From Flavobacteriales bacterium (GTDB lineage Bacteria > Bacteroidota > Bacteroidia > Flavobacteriales_C > GCA-002722245), in NCBI GenBank assembly GCA_002717515.1, contig PBEC01000008.1, forward strand, positions 62,001 to 126,000: a stretch of DNA of 64,000 nt, written 5' to 3'. Below the pieces are notes generated by a model. That model did no database searches. It saw nothing but the letters and a program-made list of their open reading frames with translations, and was not told where the DNA came from. Position numbers and translations under genes: made by a program. Below, in pieces: positions 8,887-18,735 of the stretch; within the stretch, counting starts at the first letter, position 1; every line of letters begins with the position of its first letter.

Positions 8887-10038
8887 TTATTTACTGTATT
8901 TTTCGAAAATTTGTTTCAATCGAGAGGAATCACATGGTGTTCCGCATGAATCTCTTATTTCTGTAGCTATTTTACCATAGACTTCTTTACTCAACTGATT
9001 AATTACAAAACCATTATCCTTTAATACCTCATAATCAGACGAATCCCATCCGCTTGCGGGTTTCTGACGTTTACTACCGAAGTTAATAAGGGAAATGTTT
9101 AGATATCTTCCAGGATTTTGCTTTAAATCAAGAAGTAAAAAATCCAAATCAGCACTGGCTAAAACCAAATGCTCATATAACTTTTTATCGTTAAGTAACA
9201 TTCCAACAGTCCCTTCTCCTCTGTTGATTTTATCCATTATTGTTTCAGTCTCTGTTAGCACATCGTTTACTCGATTTATAGTTTGAGTGATTTCAGATTT
9301 CGCAATACTATCGGTAATGTTATCCAAATTTTCAATAATACTTGTGATTTTTGAGCTGTTGTTATTCAATGTCTTGGTTAAAGATTCGATATGATCTACA
9401 ATCCTCTCTACCTTGGCGTCTTTTAAATCCGTAGTGATAGAGTCCAGTGACTTAGTTGCATGCAAAATATTAGCCATTGCAAGTGGTATTTGTTCAAAAG
9501 ATTTTTTCAAACTACTTTGCGTTTTATCGTCCATTACCACGAGCAAAGTTTTTGCCAACTTATCGATATCTTCCAGGAGTAAATCAACTTTTTTCTGAAG
9601 TGGGCGTAACCTTACATCAACCTCCTCTTTCAAAGAAGGCGACAATTTACCAATAAGAGTGTCTCCAATCTGAACATAATTTTTTCCTTTGTTTATATCA
9701 GACAATTCAACAACCATAGTTCCTAATAACCCGACGGAGGAAATCATTGCTATACAGCTATCGCGAAGAACAATCCCATCCGTTTCAACTTCAAATTTAA
9801 CTACCCAGCAATAACCATCCACCGCGCTTGAGTCAAACTGAATCGTTTTAACGGAACCAACCTGATTACCTCTGTAGTTAACGCCACTTGAAGATGCCAA
9901 CCCATCGAGGTTTTTATATTTTGCATAAATACCTTTATCAGCGGAAAAAACATCATTTCCCGACAAAAAGTTCGCCCCCCAATAGAGCATGAAAATTGCT
10001 GAAGTTACAGTTAATCCTATTTTAAATTCCTTACTCAC
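8887..10038 (-). CDS. MCE-domain (MlaD-like) lipid-transport protein
   Basis: A 383-aa protein with a single N-terminal anchor (residues about 7-26) followed by one MCE domain (about 35-120; SSGVNYRGNQVGSVK and MISSVGLLG motifs are typical). A long helical region (about 125-290) follows, then a proline-containing tail. MCE proteins form periplasmic hexamers that carry phospholipids between membranes. No permease (MlaE) or ATPase (MlaF) gene is adjacent, so its partners must be encoded elsewhere. It starts 13 bp after the amidase gene and precedes the Fe-S pair, consistent with one operon. Confidence 0.9.
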   Translation of the reverse strand: MSKEFKIGLTVTSAIFMLYWGANFLSGNDVFSADKGIYAKYKNLDGLASSSGVNYRGNQVGSVKTIQFDSSAVDGYCWVVKFEVETDGIVLRDSCIAMISSVGLLGTMVVELSDINKGKNYVQIGDTLIGKLSPSLKEEVDVRLRPLQKKVDLLLEDIDKLAKTLLVVMDDKTQSSLKKSFEQIPLAMANILHATKSLDSITTDLKDAKVERIVDHIESLTKTLNNNSSKITSIIENLDNITDSIAKSEITQTINRVNDVLTETETIMDKINRGEGTVGMLLNDKKLYEHLVLASADLDFLLLDLKQNPGRYLNISLINFGSKRQKPASGWDSSDYEVLKDNGFVINQLSKEVYGKIATEIRDSCGTPCDSSRLKQIFEKYSK

Positions 10039-10051
10039 TGTTTTCCAATTT

Positions 10052-11332
10052 TTACTGTTTTCCTTGAGCTATAAGTTCTTTAGCTTTCTTTACAGAAACT
10101 CGTTCCCCTTTATAAAAAGCTACAACAAAAGCATCACTAAAACTAGTTTGTCTAACTTTTTTCTGTAGTTCAATGGCCTCCTCTTGAGTAACGCAATTGC
10201 CTACTGCATATTTGAAAACATCACCAGTTTTGTATTCAAAAACGTCTTTTACATCTTTAAACTTGCGTGAATTTAAGGGTATTTTTTTACTTGATGAAGT
10301 TATTTGAACTCTAAAAAGAACTTCATTGTTTTTTGGATTGCGTTTTTCACTTTCTTTTTTTGCTTCCTCAGTTTTATAAGTTTGAACGACCTTAGCCACT
10401 GAATCTTTACTTAACTCTACTTTTTTTTGTAATTCTATCACTTTATCCTGATTCATTTTAATGTTCAAAACATTGATTAAAGTTGAATCCCAACCGGCGA
10501 ATAATTTTGCCTCCTCTGAAATAATTTCGCTTGAACTGACTCCTTCCATCTCACGTTTATACTCAACAAAGGCCCTAAAAATAGCACCAGCAGTCTCTGC
10601 TTGACCCAATTGTTCTTTTAATAACGCTTGATTTTTTGAATTCGATAAAAACCCAACCTCAATTAACACACTGGGCATGGTAGTACGATACATTACCAAC
10701 AAAACTCTCTGACGAACTCCTCTGCTGTGTCGATTGTTTCTGGATGAAAACTGATGTTCAACTTTATTTGCAAAGTTAATACTTGACTGGAGATATTCTT
10801 GTTGATACAACCCCATTAAAATATTGGTCATTGGACTGTTTGGATCATAGCCACCATAATTTTTCTCGTAATCTTTTTCCATCAGAATTACCGAATTTTC
10901 TCTTTTGGACAACTCAAGATTTCGATCTGTATACTTCGTACCCATAACATAAGTCTCCGTACCATATGCGGATTTATTTTCTGCTGAGTTTGCATGAATA
11001 CTTATGAAAAGATCCGCTTTATTTTTATTGGCAATATTTGCTCTCTCATGTAATTTTATAAATTCATCTTTTTCACGCGTGTAGATAACTTTTACATCCG
11101 GACAATGCGTTTTTATAAGTTTTCCCAATTTCAATGCAATACCTAAACAAACATGTTTTTCTTTAGATGAAGAACCTAAGCAACCGGGATCATGCCCACC
11201 ATGTCCGGGATCAATTACTACAGTTTTAACTTTGAAATTCTGGGAGCGAGTAGAGTCTTTCTGGCTGAATGAAAATAAATTGGTGAACAAAAGCAAAAGA
11301 ATTATAAGAAAGGATAACCTTCCGCGTTTCAC
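10052..11332 (-). CDS. N-acetylmuramoyl-L-alanine amidase (Amidase_3), probable GTG start
   Basis: Zinc amidase that cleaves the bond between muramic acid and the stem peptide in peptidoglycan, acting in the periplasm during cell separation. The catalytic domain begins VVIDPGHGGHDPG, with the zinc His in GHGG; a Glu/His region (HERANIANK, FISIHAN) and the final catalytic VLIEVGFLSN motif follow. A C-terminal SPOR-like region, with FRVQITSS and a second half FKYAVGNCVTQEEA, may bind denuded glycan. An ATG at 11690-11692 gives a much longer frame, but its first 120 codons lie opposite the divergent lptD gene. The GTG at 11330-11332 gives a textbook signal peptide (MKRGRLSFLIILLLLF, cleavage near FSFS-Q), so I chose it. 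Confidence 0.85.
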   Translation of the reverse strand: MKRGRLSFLIILLLLFTNLFSFSQKDSTRSQNFKVKTVVIDPGHGGHDPGCLGSSSKEKHVCLGIALKLGKLIKTHCPDVKVIYTREKDEFIKLHERANIANKNKADLFISIHANSAENKSAYGTETYVMGTKYTDRNLELSKRENSVILMEKDYEKNYGGYDPNSPMTNILMGLYQQEYLQSSINFANKVEHQFSSRNNRHSRGVRQRVLLVMYRTTMPSVLIEVGFLSNSKNQALLKEQLGQAETAGAIFRAFVEYKREMEGVSSSEIISEEAKLFAGWDSTLINVLNIKMNQDKVIELQKKVELSKDSVAKVVQTYKTEEAKKESEKRNPKNNEVLFRVQITSSSKKIPLNSRKFKDVKDVFEYKTGDVFKYAVGNCVTQEEAIELQKKVRQTSFSDAFVVAFYKGERVSVKKAKELIAQGKQ

Positions 11333-11357
11333 ACTTTGGGTATAATTTTTGTTTACG

Positions 11358-13946
11358 ATGAACAAATTAGCCCCTAAATTTTGTGTAATTTTAAACACCA
11401 TTTTCACATTGTTAAAACAGTTTCCTAAAAGGAATAGTATAATCTTGTTATCAAAATTAAATATAACTTCAAGGTTTTTAGCAGTTCTGCTTGGATTATT
11501 AATTAACAATGGTTTTTCAAAAACACTGTATTTTAACCCCTTACAAACATATTTTCCAGACACGAGTGAGCTGACCATATCGCCGGACACTCTTACTAAA
11601 GACTCTCTCTTTAAAGATCGAATATCAGAAGGCGCTCCCGATTTTCCTGTTAAATACACTGCCAAAGATTCCATTAATTTTGATAACACCAATCAAATAG
11701 TATACCTATTTGGAGAGGCGAAAGTTGAATACGATAAAATATCACTTGAGGCGGAAAAAATCAAAGTTTTTATTGGAAAAAATGAAGTTCATGCATTTTG
11801 TAAAAAAGACAGCTTAACGGGTAAAATATTGAAAAAGGTTATTTTCACGGATGACGGGGATAGTTTTGAAGCCCCTGAAATGAAATACAACTTTAACACT
11901 AAAAAAGGAAGAATCATTCAAGCAGCTACTCAGGAAGGTGAAATGTATTTGTTATCAGACGTAGGAAAAAAAATGCCCAACAACGATATTTTTTTAACAA
12001 AAGGAAAACTCACCACTTGTGATCACGAACACCCTCACTTTTACTTTGAATCAAGAAAATTAAAAGTTATCCCAGGTAAAAAAATAGTTGTCGGCCCAAC
12101 CAACCTTATAATAAGAGAACTACGAACCCCAATATGGTTGCCTTTTGGGATTTTCCCAAACAATCAAAAAAGAAAATCAGGAATACTTATTCCAGGTTAT
12201 GATGTTAGAAACGGGTCAATTGGATTAGATAACTTGGGTTATCATTGGGCGATAAACGATTACATACACGCTGAATTTTTATCAAGCGTTTATTTCTCAG
12301 GGAGGACTATACTTTCTGGAGAGTTCAAATACAAAAAAAGGTATAAATACAATGGAAATATATTTTTCCAGCACACCAAAGCTGTTTCAGGAACTCCTGA
12401 TATAAGTGGGTATAAAATCACAAAAGATTTTAATTTGAGGTGGAATTTCCAACAAGACTCGAAAGCGCACCCCAAAAGCAATTTTGGAGTAGCTATTGAC
12501 TATAGGTCCCCGAAATTTAACCAGACACAAAACTTAAGTCAAGCAACAGCCGTCTCCACTGTTCAAGGGGTGAACAACTCTCAAATCAGATGGGGATGGA
12601 CAGATAAAAAATGGAATTTAACAACAACTTCCAGTTTAAATCAAAACTTTTCCCAAAAACGAATCTCAATGACTTTACCAAAAGCCAATTTGAGCATACG
12701 TGCAGTAAATAAAGGGATTTTCACATTTAGAGGAAATGCAGAGACAAAAAGCCAAGTAACAACCGGAGACTCCACCTTTTTCAGCAATAAAACATTACAA
12801 AGCATACGAAACGGAGCTAAAGCTAAAGTTGATATAGATATTTCTAAACGAGTTACCTTTTTCAAATATCTCAACGTCACAACCCCTAGATTAACTTGGA
12901 ACTCTTATTTAATTACTGAAGAGATATCAAAAATTCAAACTGAAAATGGGTTAACAAATGACACAACTAACACGTTTAATCATGCTTACGACTTTACATT
13001 GAGCAATTTTGGAATTAACACCAAAATATTTGGTACCTATAAGTTTTCAAAAGGAGGCTACTTAAAAGCATTACGTCATCAAATTACGCCATCTGCAAAT
13101 ATACAGTACCGACCAGATTTTTTTATTGATGCGCAAAACATAAACCAAATTGCTTTTGACACGGTTGCAAATAAAAATACAGAATACAACAAATATTCAA
13201 CCGCTATGTATCGCCCAAATGGGAGCAAAGCAGCAAGTTTAAATTTTGTTTTGCACCAAAACCTCCAATCTAAAATAAAAGATCTTTCCGATTCTACAGG
13301 GTTGAAAAATAAAAAAATAAACGTCATTAGTAAATTTATAGTGTCATCCGGCTATAACTTCATAAATGACTCTTTAAACTGGAAAGACCTTACAGTAGAT
13401 TTAAATGCGGCACCATATTTTTTAAAGCAATTATCGGTTTTTGCTACAATATCACCTTACGCGCTTGATAAAAATGGAGACATTTATGATGAATTATTAT
13501 GGAAAAGTGGACAAGTCGGTAGATTAACCAATTTTGTAGTTCAAAGTTCATTAAGTTTAAACAGAAATATGTTTACCAAATGGCTTTTTGGTTTGGATAA
13601 AACACCACAAGATAATTTTGGATGGACAATGGACATTAGTTATACCTACAATTATAAAAAACAAAAATTAGACGCTTCTTCTTTCCAAAATTTTAACGTA
13701 ATTGGAAAAGTACAACTAACAAAAAAAACAGAATTTAACTATAGGTTACCCGTAAACCTCAAAACTAAAAATTTTGCAAAAGAAGGGTATTTAAACTTCA
13801 CAAGAAATTTACACTGCTGGGAAATGAAAATGAATTGGTTTCCTTTTCAGGATGGTTTGTTTTGTACCTTCACAATATCCCCGAAAGCGAGTATGCTGAA
13901 AAATATTATACCGCCTAAAACTTTTAATGAAAGAATACGAAACTAA
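11358..13946 (+). CDS. lptD: LptD/OstA-family outer-membrane LPS-assembly protein
   Basis: About 863 residues. An OstA-like N-domain (about residues 100-220; YTAKDSINFD, VYLFGEAKVEY) is followed by a large C-terminal barrel, the arrangement of Bacteroidota LptD homologues that insert LPS into the outer leaflet. The segment PIWLPFGIFPNNQKRKSGILIPGYD is characteristic of this family. The start is uncertain: ATG at 11358 is used here. A TTG at 11445 would begin just before SKLNITSRFLAVLLGLL, which looks like the real signal peptide and would leave about 110 bp for divergent promoters between it and the amidase. It lies 15 bp before ridA, so the two are probably co-transcribed. Confidence 0.87.
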   Translation: MNKLAPKFCVILNTIFTLLKQFPKRNSIILLSKLNITSRFLAVLLGLLINNGFSKTLYFNPLQTYFPDTSELTISPDTLTKDSLFKDRISEGAPDFPVKYTAKDSINFDNTNQIVYLFGEAKVEYDKISLEAEKIKVFIGKNEVHAFCKKDSLTGKILKKVIFTDDGDSFEAPEMKYNFNTKKGRIIQAATQEGEMYLLSDVGKKMPNNDIFLTKGKLTTCDHEHPHFYFESRKLKVIPGKKIVVGPTNLIIRELRTPIWLPFGIFPNNQKRKSGILIPGYDVRNGSIGLDNLGYHWAINDYIHAEFLSSVYFSGRTILSGEFKYKKRYKYNGNIFFQHTKAVSGTPDISGYKITKDFNLRWNFQQDSKAHPKSNFGVAIDYRSPKFNQTQNLSQATAVSTVQGVNNSQIRWGWTDKKWNLTTTSSLNQNFSQKRISMTLPKANLSIRAVNKGIFTFRGNAETKSQVTTGDSTFFSNKTLQSIRNGAKAKVDIDISKRVTFFKYLNVTTPRLTWNSYLITEEISKIQTENGLTNDTTNTFNHAYDFTLSNFGINTKIFGTYKFSKGGYLKALRHQITPSANIQYRPDFFIDAQNINQIAFDTVANKNTEYNKYSTAMYRPNGSKAASLNFVLHQNLQSKIKDLSDSTGLKNKKINVISKFIVSSGYNFINDSLNWKDLTVDLNAAPYFLKQLSVFATISPYALDKNGDIYDELLWKSGQVGRLTNFVVQSSLSLNRNMFTKWLFGLDKTPQDNFGWTMDISYTYNYKKQKLDASSFQNFNVIGKVQLTKKTEFNYRLPVNLKTKNFAKEGYLNFTRNLHCWEMKMNWFPFQDGLFCTFTISPKASMLKNIIPPKTFNERIRN

Positions 13947-13961
13947 TAAAAACTCAAATAC

Positions 13962-14339
13962 ATGGCTGAAATAATTAACACAGAAAATGCTCCCTCTCCT
14001 ATTGGACCGTATAATCAATCTGTTCGAACTGGAAATTTATTATTTGTTTCAGGACAAGTTCCTTTTATCGCTGAAACAATGGAGTTGGTAACTGAGTCAG
14101 TTGAGGCTGAAACGCATCAAGTAATGAAAAATATCGATGCAATTTTAAGAAAAGCCGGATTAAGTTTATCCAACATTGTAAAAGCATCTATTTTTTGCAA
14201 GGACTTAAACGATTTTACAAGAATTAATGAAGTTTACGGATCCTATTTTAGGGAAAATTATCCCGCTAGAGAATGCGTAGAAGTATCAAGGCTCCCCAAA
14301 GATGTAAATGTAGAAATATCAGTTATTGCTGAATTTTAA
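13962..14339 (+). CDS. ridA: RidA-family enamine/imine deaminase
   Basis: A 125-aa protein of the RidA/YjgF family, which hydrolyses reactive enamine and imine intermediates such as 2-aminoacrylate made by PLP enzymes. Visible family features are the N-terminal APSPIGPYNQSV motif, FVSGQVPF, the substrate-binding Arg and Cys region YPARECVEVSRLPKDVNVEI, and the terminal ISVIAEF strand. The length is standard for the trimeric family. It follows lptD by 15 bp on the same strand. A link to the proline genes downstream is possible only by proximity; 88 bp separate it from putA. Confidence 0.95.
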   Translation: MAEIINTENAPSPIGPYNQSVRTGNLLFVSGQVPFIAETMELVTESVEAETHQVMKNIDAILRKAGLSLSNIVKASIFCKDLNDFTRINEVYGSYFRENYPARECVEVSRLPKDVNVEISVIAEF

Positions 14340-14427
14340 TAAATCGGATTAACGCCTGTTGGCAAATAACTTTTCTGATTTTTTATTCGTTATGATTCAT
14401 AAGAGTTCTTATGAGTAATAATGTAGT

Positions 14428-17400
14428 ATGGCAAACAAAGTCACAGATGAATTAATCAATCAAACCATTGAATTGGCTAAAGATATTCAACTGCAAGACA
14501 GCAAACACGTGTCAAGTCCGTTTTCCAACCGATTAGCCCCACTACTAAAATCACCCGAAAGTAAACACTTTTTGATAAAACTGATGGATGTAGCTTTTAG
14601 AAGTCAAAACTTCAGTAAAATATCCGAATTTGTTATCAACCTTTTCAATTCAACAGATGCACATAAAAACCTTTTCAACCCCTCGGAAAATGTTCTCGTT
14701 CGACTTTATCGAATTATTGGGTATAAATTCCCATCGGTCAGTATTCCTTTTATGCTGAGTCAAATCCAAGAAGTTACAAGTCCAGTTGTATTTTTTAAAA
14801 ACTCTAATGAATTCAAAAAACACGTTAATAAACGAAAAAAGTATGGAATAACACTAAATGTAAACCCTATTGGAGAAACATTAATAGGTGAATTTGAAGC
14901 AAAAGAAAGACTAAATAAATACATAGAGATTTTAAATTATGAGGATGTAAATTATTTGTCTATTAAACTATCAACGATACATTCTCAAATTAACACTATT
15001 GCACATGATGAAGTGATAGAAGAATGCATTCCTCGACTATCCAAACTTTACAATGAAATTTTAAAAATTAAAGAGTCTACTGGTATTGAAAAATTTATAA
15101 ATCTTGATATGGAGGAATATCGAGATTTATCCATTACACTTAAAACATTCAAAAAAACTTTAAATAAGCCCGAATTCAAAAACATACGAGCAGGTATTGT
15201 TCTTCAAGCCTATTTACCTGATACATTTCAAGAAGCAATAATGCTGAAAGACTGGGCAAAAGAAAGAGTAAAGAACGGAGGAGCACCCATTAAAGTTCGC
15301 ATTGTAAAAGGGGCTAATTTGGAAATGGAAAAAACTGAAGCATCCATGCACGGATGGCCTCTTGCAACCTATTCGAAAAAAATAGATACCGACGCAAATT
15401 ATAAAAAGATTTTGCTGGAACTGCTTCACCATTCTTCTGCAAAGTACTTAAATGTAGGTGTGGCCTCTCACAATATTTTTGATTTAGCATTTTGTTTAAA
15501 TCTGACTCTCAAAAACAATCTTGAAAAATATGTCGATTTTGAAATGCTAGAAGGCATGGCAAAATCGACCGTAATCGAAATAAATAAAAAAAACGTGAAC
15601 CTCATTCTTTATACACCTATTGTAGAAAAAGAAAATTATTTAAATGCCATTGCCTACTTGGTAAGAAGATTGGATGAGGGAACACAGGACGGAAATTTCT
15701 TAAAAGAGGGATTTAAACTTAATGTTGGTTCGGAAAAATGGAATCTTTTAAAAAATCAGTTTCTCGATTCACTTAAAAAATTAGATTCCTTGGAAAGTAA
15801 ACCCAATCGTAGTCAAAATCGATTCAATGAAAAATATCAAATAGAGAATGCCTTCACCAACTGTCCAGACACAGACTGGACGATAGAATCTAACCGAGAA
15901 TGGATTAGAACAATCCGGAAAAAGTGGTTAAACAATCCTTTTATTTCTGTTGTTCCCGTTGTTGGTTCTCATCCGAAAAATAAACGGTTAAAAATTCGCC
16001 AAAAAAATTGGAGAAATGAACTTCCTTGGGAATATGAATTAGCAAAAAAAGAAGACTATGAAGCGATAATAAAAACATCTTCTATATGGTATCAAATGAA
16101 ACCGGAAGACAGATATAAGCTCATTAAGAAATCTGCTAAATTAATGTCTGAAAGAAGATCTGACTTAATAGGTGTTGCGGTATCGGAGCTTGGGAAAATC
16201 CCCATTGAGGTTGACGTTGAAGTTTCTGAGGCAATTGATTTTGCAAACTACTACGCACAATCGATTTTAGATTTACAAAAAGAAGGTATTAAAATACATT
16301 CTTCTGGAATTAACTTAGTTCTTTCTCCATGGAATTTTCCAATTGCAATACCCATTGGTGGAGTATTGGCTTCTCTCGCAGCTGGAAAAAGAGTGATACT
16401 TAAACCTTCTCAAAATGCCGCTGCCACGGCTTACACAATTAGTAAATGCCTTTGGGATTCTGGAATCCCAAAAGATGCTTTTGCGTTTTTACCTTGTGAA
16501 GAAAGTATTCTTGATGATTTCTTAAGCTCTGGTAATGTTTTCGATGCAGTTATTTTAACAGGCGGAACTGATACAGCCCAATTTTTATTACAAAGAAACC
16601 CTCATCTAAACTTACATGCTGAAACAGGTGGTAAAAATGCAACCATAGTTACTGCCCTTTCAGATAGAGAACAAGCGATAACAAACGTTGTAAATTCGGC
16701 ATTTGGAAACAGTGGTCAAAAATGTTCGGCAACTTCTCTGCTAATCTTAGAAAAAGAAGTGTTTGAGGACAAAGAATTTAGAGTTTTGTTAAAGGATGCC
16801 GCTGAAAGCATAAAGGTAGGCAACCCATGGGACTTTTCGACTAAGATTGGACCATTAGCGGTTCCTATAAACAATAAAATAAAGCATGTACTCAACAACA
16901 CAAAAAATCAAGAATGGTTGTTAAAACCCAAGCAAAAAGGTAACCAGATACTATCACCTGGTATTAAGTGGGGAATATCCAAAAAAGATTTCGAATACAA
17001 CAATGAATTATTCGGACCAATACTATGCGTAATGAAGGCAAACGACCTAAACGAAGCTATTGAATTGGCAAATGGAACTCCTTTTGGACTAACCAATGGA
17101 ATTGAAACTCTTTCAATTGACGAGATAAACCACTGGAAGAATAAAATTACAGCAGGGAATTTATACGCAAACAGAAGCACAACTGGGGCTATTGTAGAGA
17201 GACAACCCTTTGGCGGTATGAAGGCATCATCTTTCGGGTTTGGCATGAAAGCTGGAGGTCCAAATTATGTTCTACAATTTATAAATTTTGAACCTGAAAA
17301 AACATCTCTTTCAAACATAGAAAAGAACTTCAGTAAAATTTACGAAGAACATTTTAGCAGAGAAACTGACTCTTCAAAAATTAGAGGTCAACATAATATT

Positions 17401-17784
17401 TTTAGGTATCTAAAGGCAAAAAAAATATTAATTCTTAGCGATAAGAAAACTAAAAACGAGTATTTAAAAATAGTTCTCACAGCGTGTAAAGTATTAAACA
17501 TACCTTTTGATCATATTGTTCTGAACGACTATTTTGCTTCAAACAATAATTATAATCTAAATCATCTTCTAGATCATATAGGGGATGAAACCATTATTAG
17601 AAGCTTAGTTTCTTCACTTCCAGAGGACTTTGTCAAAAATTGCCACAAAAAAAGCCTACATATTTACAATAAAACTCCAATTGCAAATGGAAGATTCGAA
17701 CTACTAAACTATCTTAAAGAACAAAGTTTATCCATTAACTACCATAGGTATGGAAATTTAATGGGAGAAACCAGTATTGATTAA
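14428..17784 (+). CDS. putA: Bifunctional proline dehydrogenase / L-glutamate gamma-semialdehyde dehydrogenase (PutA-type)
   Basis: 1118 residues. It oxidises proline to P5C with FAD, and then glutamate semialdehyde to glutamate with NAD+. The N-terminal PRODH barrel shows the RIVKGANLEMEK, GVASHNIFDLA and FEMLEGMA motifs (about residues 290-390). The ALDH domain (about 500-985) carries catalytic Cys766 in NSGQKCSATS and Glu732 in AETGGKN. A C-terminal region of about 110 residues ends in the RFELLNYLKEQ and HRYGNL motifs seen in longer PutA proteins. The N-terminal ribbon-helix-helix DNA-binding domain of E. coli PutA is absent, so it should not be self-regulating. It precedes the proline synthesis genes on the same strand by 130 bp. 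Confidence 0.94.
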   Translation: MANKVTDELINQTIELAKDIQLQDSKHVSSPFSNRLAPLLKSPESKHFLIKLMDVAFRSQNFSKISEFVINLFNSTDAHKNLFNPSENVLVRLYRIIGYKFPSVSIPFMLSQIQEVTSPVVFFKNSNEFKKHVNKRKKYGITLNVNPIGETLIGEFEAKERLNKYIEILNYEDVNYLSIKLSTIHSQINTIAHDEVIEECIPRLSKLYNEILKIKESTGIEKFINLDMEEYRDLSITLKTFKKTLNKPEFKNIRAGIVLQAYLPDTFQEAIMLKDWAKERVKNGGAPIKVRIVKGANLEMEKTEASMHGWPLATYSKKIDTDANYKKILLELLHHSSAKYLNVGVASHNIFDLAFCLNLTLKNNLEKYVDFEMLEGMAKSTVIEINKKNVNLILYTPIVEKENYLNAIAYLVRRLDEGTQDGNFLKEGFKLNVGSEKWNLLKNQFLDSLKKLDSLESKPNRSQNRFNEKYQIENAFTNCPDTDWTIESNREWIRTIRKKWLNNPFISVVPVVGSHPKNKRLKIRQKNWRNELPWEYELAKKEDYEAIIKTSSIWYQMKPEDRYKLIKKSAKLMSERRSDLIGVAVSELGKIPIEVDVEVSEAIDFANYYAQSILDLQKEGIKIHSSGINLVLSPWNFPIAIPIGGVLASLAAGKRVILKPSQNAAATAYTISKCLWDSGIPKDAFAFLPCEESILDDFLSSGNVFDAVILTGGTDTAQFLLQRNPHLNLHAETGGKNATIVTALSDREQAITNVVNSAFGNSGQKCSATSLLILEKEVFEDKEFRVLLKDAAESIKVGNPWDFSTKIGPLAVPINNKIKHVLNNTKNQEWLLKPKQKGNQILSPGIKWGISKKDFEYNNELFGPILCVMKANDLNEAIELANGTPFGLTNGIETLSIDEINHWKNKITAGNLYANRSTTGAIVERQPFGGMKASSFGFGMKAGGPNYVLQFINFEPEKTSLSNIEKNFSKIYEEHFSRETDSSKIRGQHNIFRYLKAKKILILSDKKTKNEYLKIVLTACKVLNIPFDHIVLNDYFASNNNYNLNHLLDHIGDETIIRSLVSSLPEDFVKNCHKKSLHIYNKTPIANGRFELLNYLKEQSLSINYHRYGNLMGETSID

Positions 17785-17914
17785 CCTTAGCCCTCCAAAG
17801 AATCCTTCGACTTGATTTTAGTACTTGAATAATAAAAGATAAAGAATAATTTTATTCATAATTACAGTGACCATTATACTTCATATTTGAAAAGCCCTTT
17901 ACTATATTTACATC

Positions 17915-18715
17915 ATGAAACTAGTCGTTATTGGAGGTGGAAATATGGGCCTAACCTACGCAAAAGGAATCCACCAAGCAGGTTTATTAACCGAAAAAAT
18001 TTCAATTTTAGAAACAGGAGATGTATTCACACAACTTGTAAAGACAGAACCTGATTTTGATGTATATGACAATGCTGAAGACTGCATTAAAAATGCAGAT
18101 ATACTATTAATTGCGGTAAAACCTTTTCATGCCAAAAATGTGTTTGAATCCATCAAAAATCACACTAGTAAACACCAAGTTGTTATTTCCGTTATGGCTG
18201 GAGTAAAAATAAGTACTATTGAGAGTGGTATAGGCCTAGAAAAAATAGTCCGTTCAATGCCTAATCTGCCTGCAATGATAGGGAAAGGAATGACGGCATT
18301 TACTGCATCCAAAAATCTCTCTATTGAAGAAGAAAAAATTGTTGTTAAAATTTTGGAGTCAACAGGAGAAGTGATTCAAGTAAAAACCGAGGATGACATT
18401 GATAAATCAACTGGATTGTCAGGAAGTGGGACAGCATACATTTTATACTTTATGGAAGGCCTTATAAATGCCGCTAAAGAGTTTGGGTTTTCCGAAGAAG
18501 AAGCAAAAAAAATAGTAAGTCAAACTTTTGATGGTGCGGTTGAATTATATCGTAGAAACGATCTCTCAACATCGGAATGGATTGAAAAAGTGTGTTCAAA
18601 AGGAGGCACAACAATTGAAGCTATCAACTCATTTGAAAGCAACAATGTTAAAGATTCTATCAAAAAAGGGGCTTTTGCTGCTTATAAACGAGCTTTAGAG
18701 CTTGGGAATTCATAA
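17915..18715 (+). CDS. proC: Pyrroline-5-carboxylate reductase
   Basis: A 266-aa NAD(P)H-dependent enzyme that makes the last step of proline synthesis (P5C to proline). A Rossmann N-terminus VIGGGNMG is followed by AVKPFHA, VSVMAGVKIS and RSMPNLPAMIGKG motifs. The C-terminal dimer domain carries TGLSGSGTAYI, and near the end SKGGTTIEAI, the classic ProC signature. Length is normal for the family. It is the first of three consecutive proline-synthesis genes (20 bp to proA), and lies 130 bp behind putA, so a promoter could lie in that gap. Confidence 0.97.
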   Translation: MKLVVIGGGNMGLTYAKGIHQAGLLTEKISILETGDVFTQLVKTEPDFDVYDNAEDCIKNADILLIAVKPFHAKNVFESIKNHTSKHQVVISVMAGVKISTIESGIGLEKIVRSMPNLPAMIGKGMTAFTASKNLSIEEEKIVVKILESTGEVIQVKTEDDIDKSTGLSGSGTAYILYFMEGLINAAKEFGFSEEEAKKIVSQTFDGAVELYRRNDLSTSEWIEKVCSKGGTTIEAINSFESNNVKDSIKKGAFAAYKRALELGNS

Positions 18716-18735
18716 TATATTACGAACTTTAGAAT

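Noticed and set aside
11333..11692. N-terminal extension of the amidase frame up to 11692
   Set aside because: It lies opposite lptD, contains no conserved residues, and would put the signal peptide in the middle of the protein.
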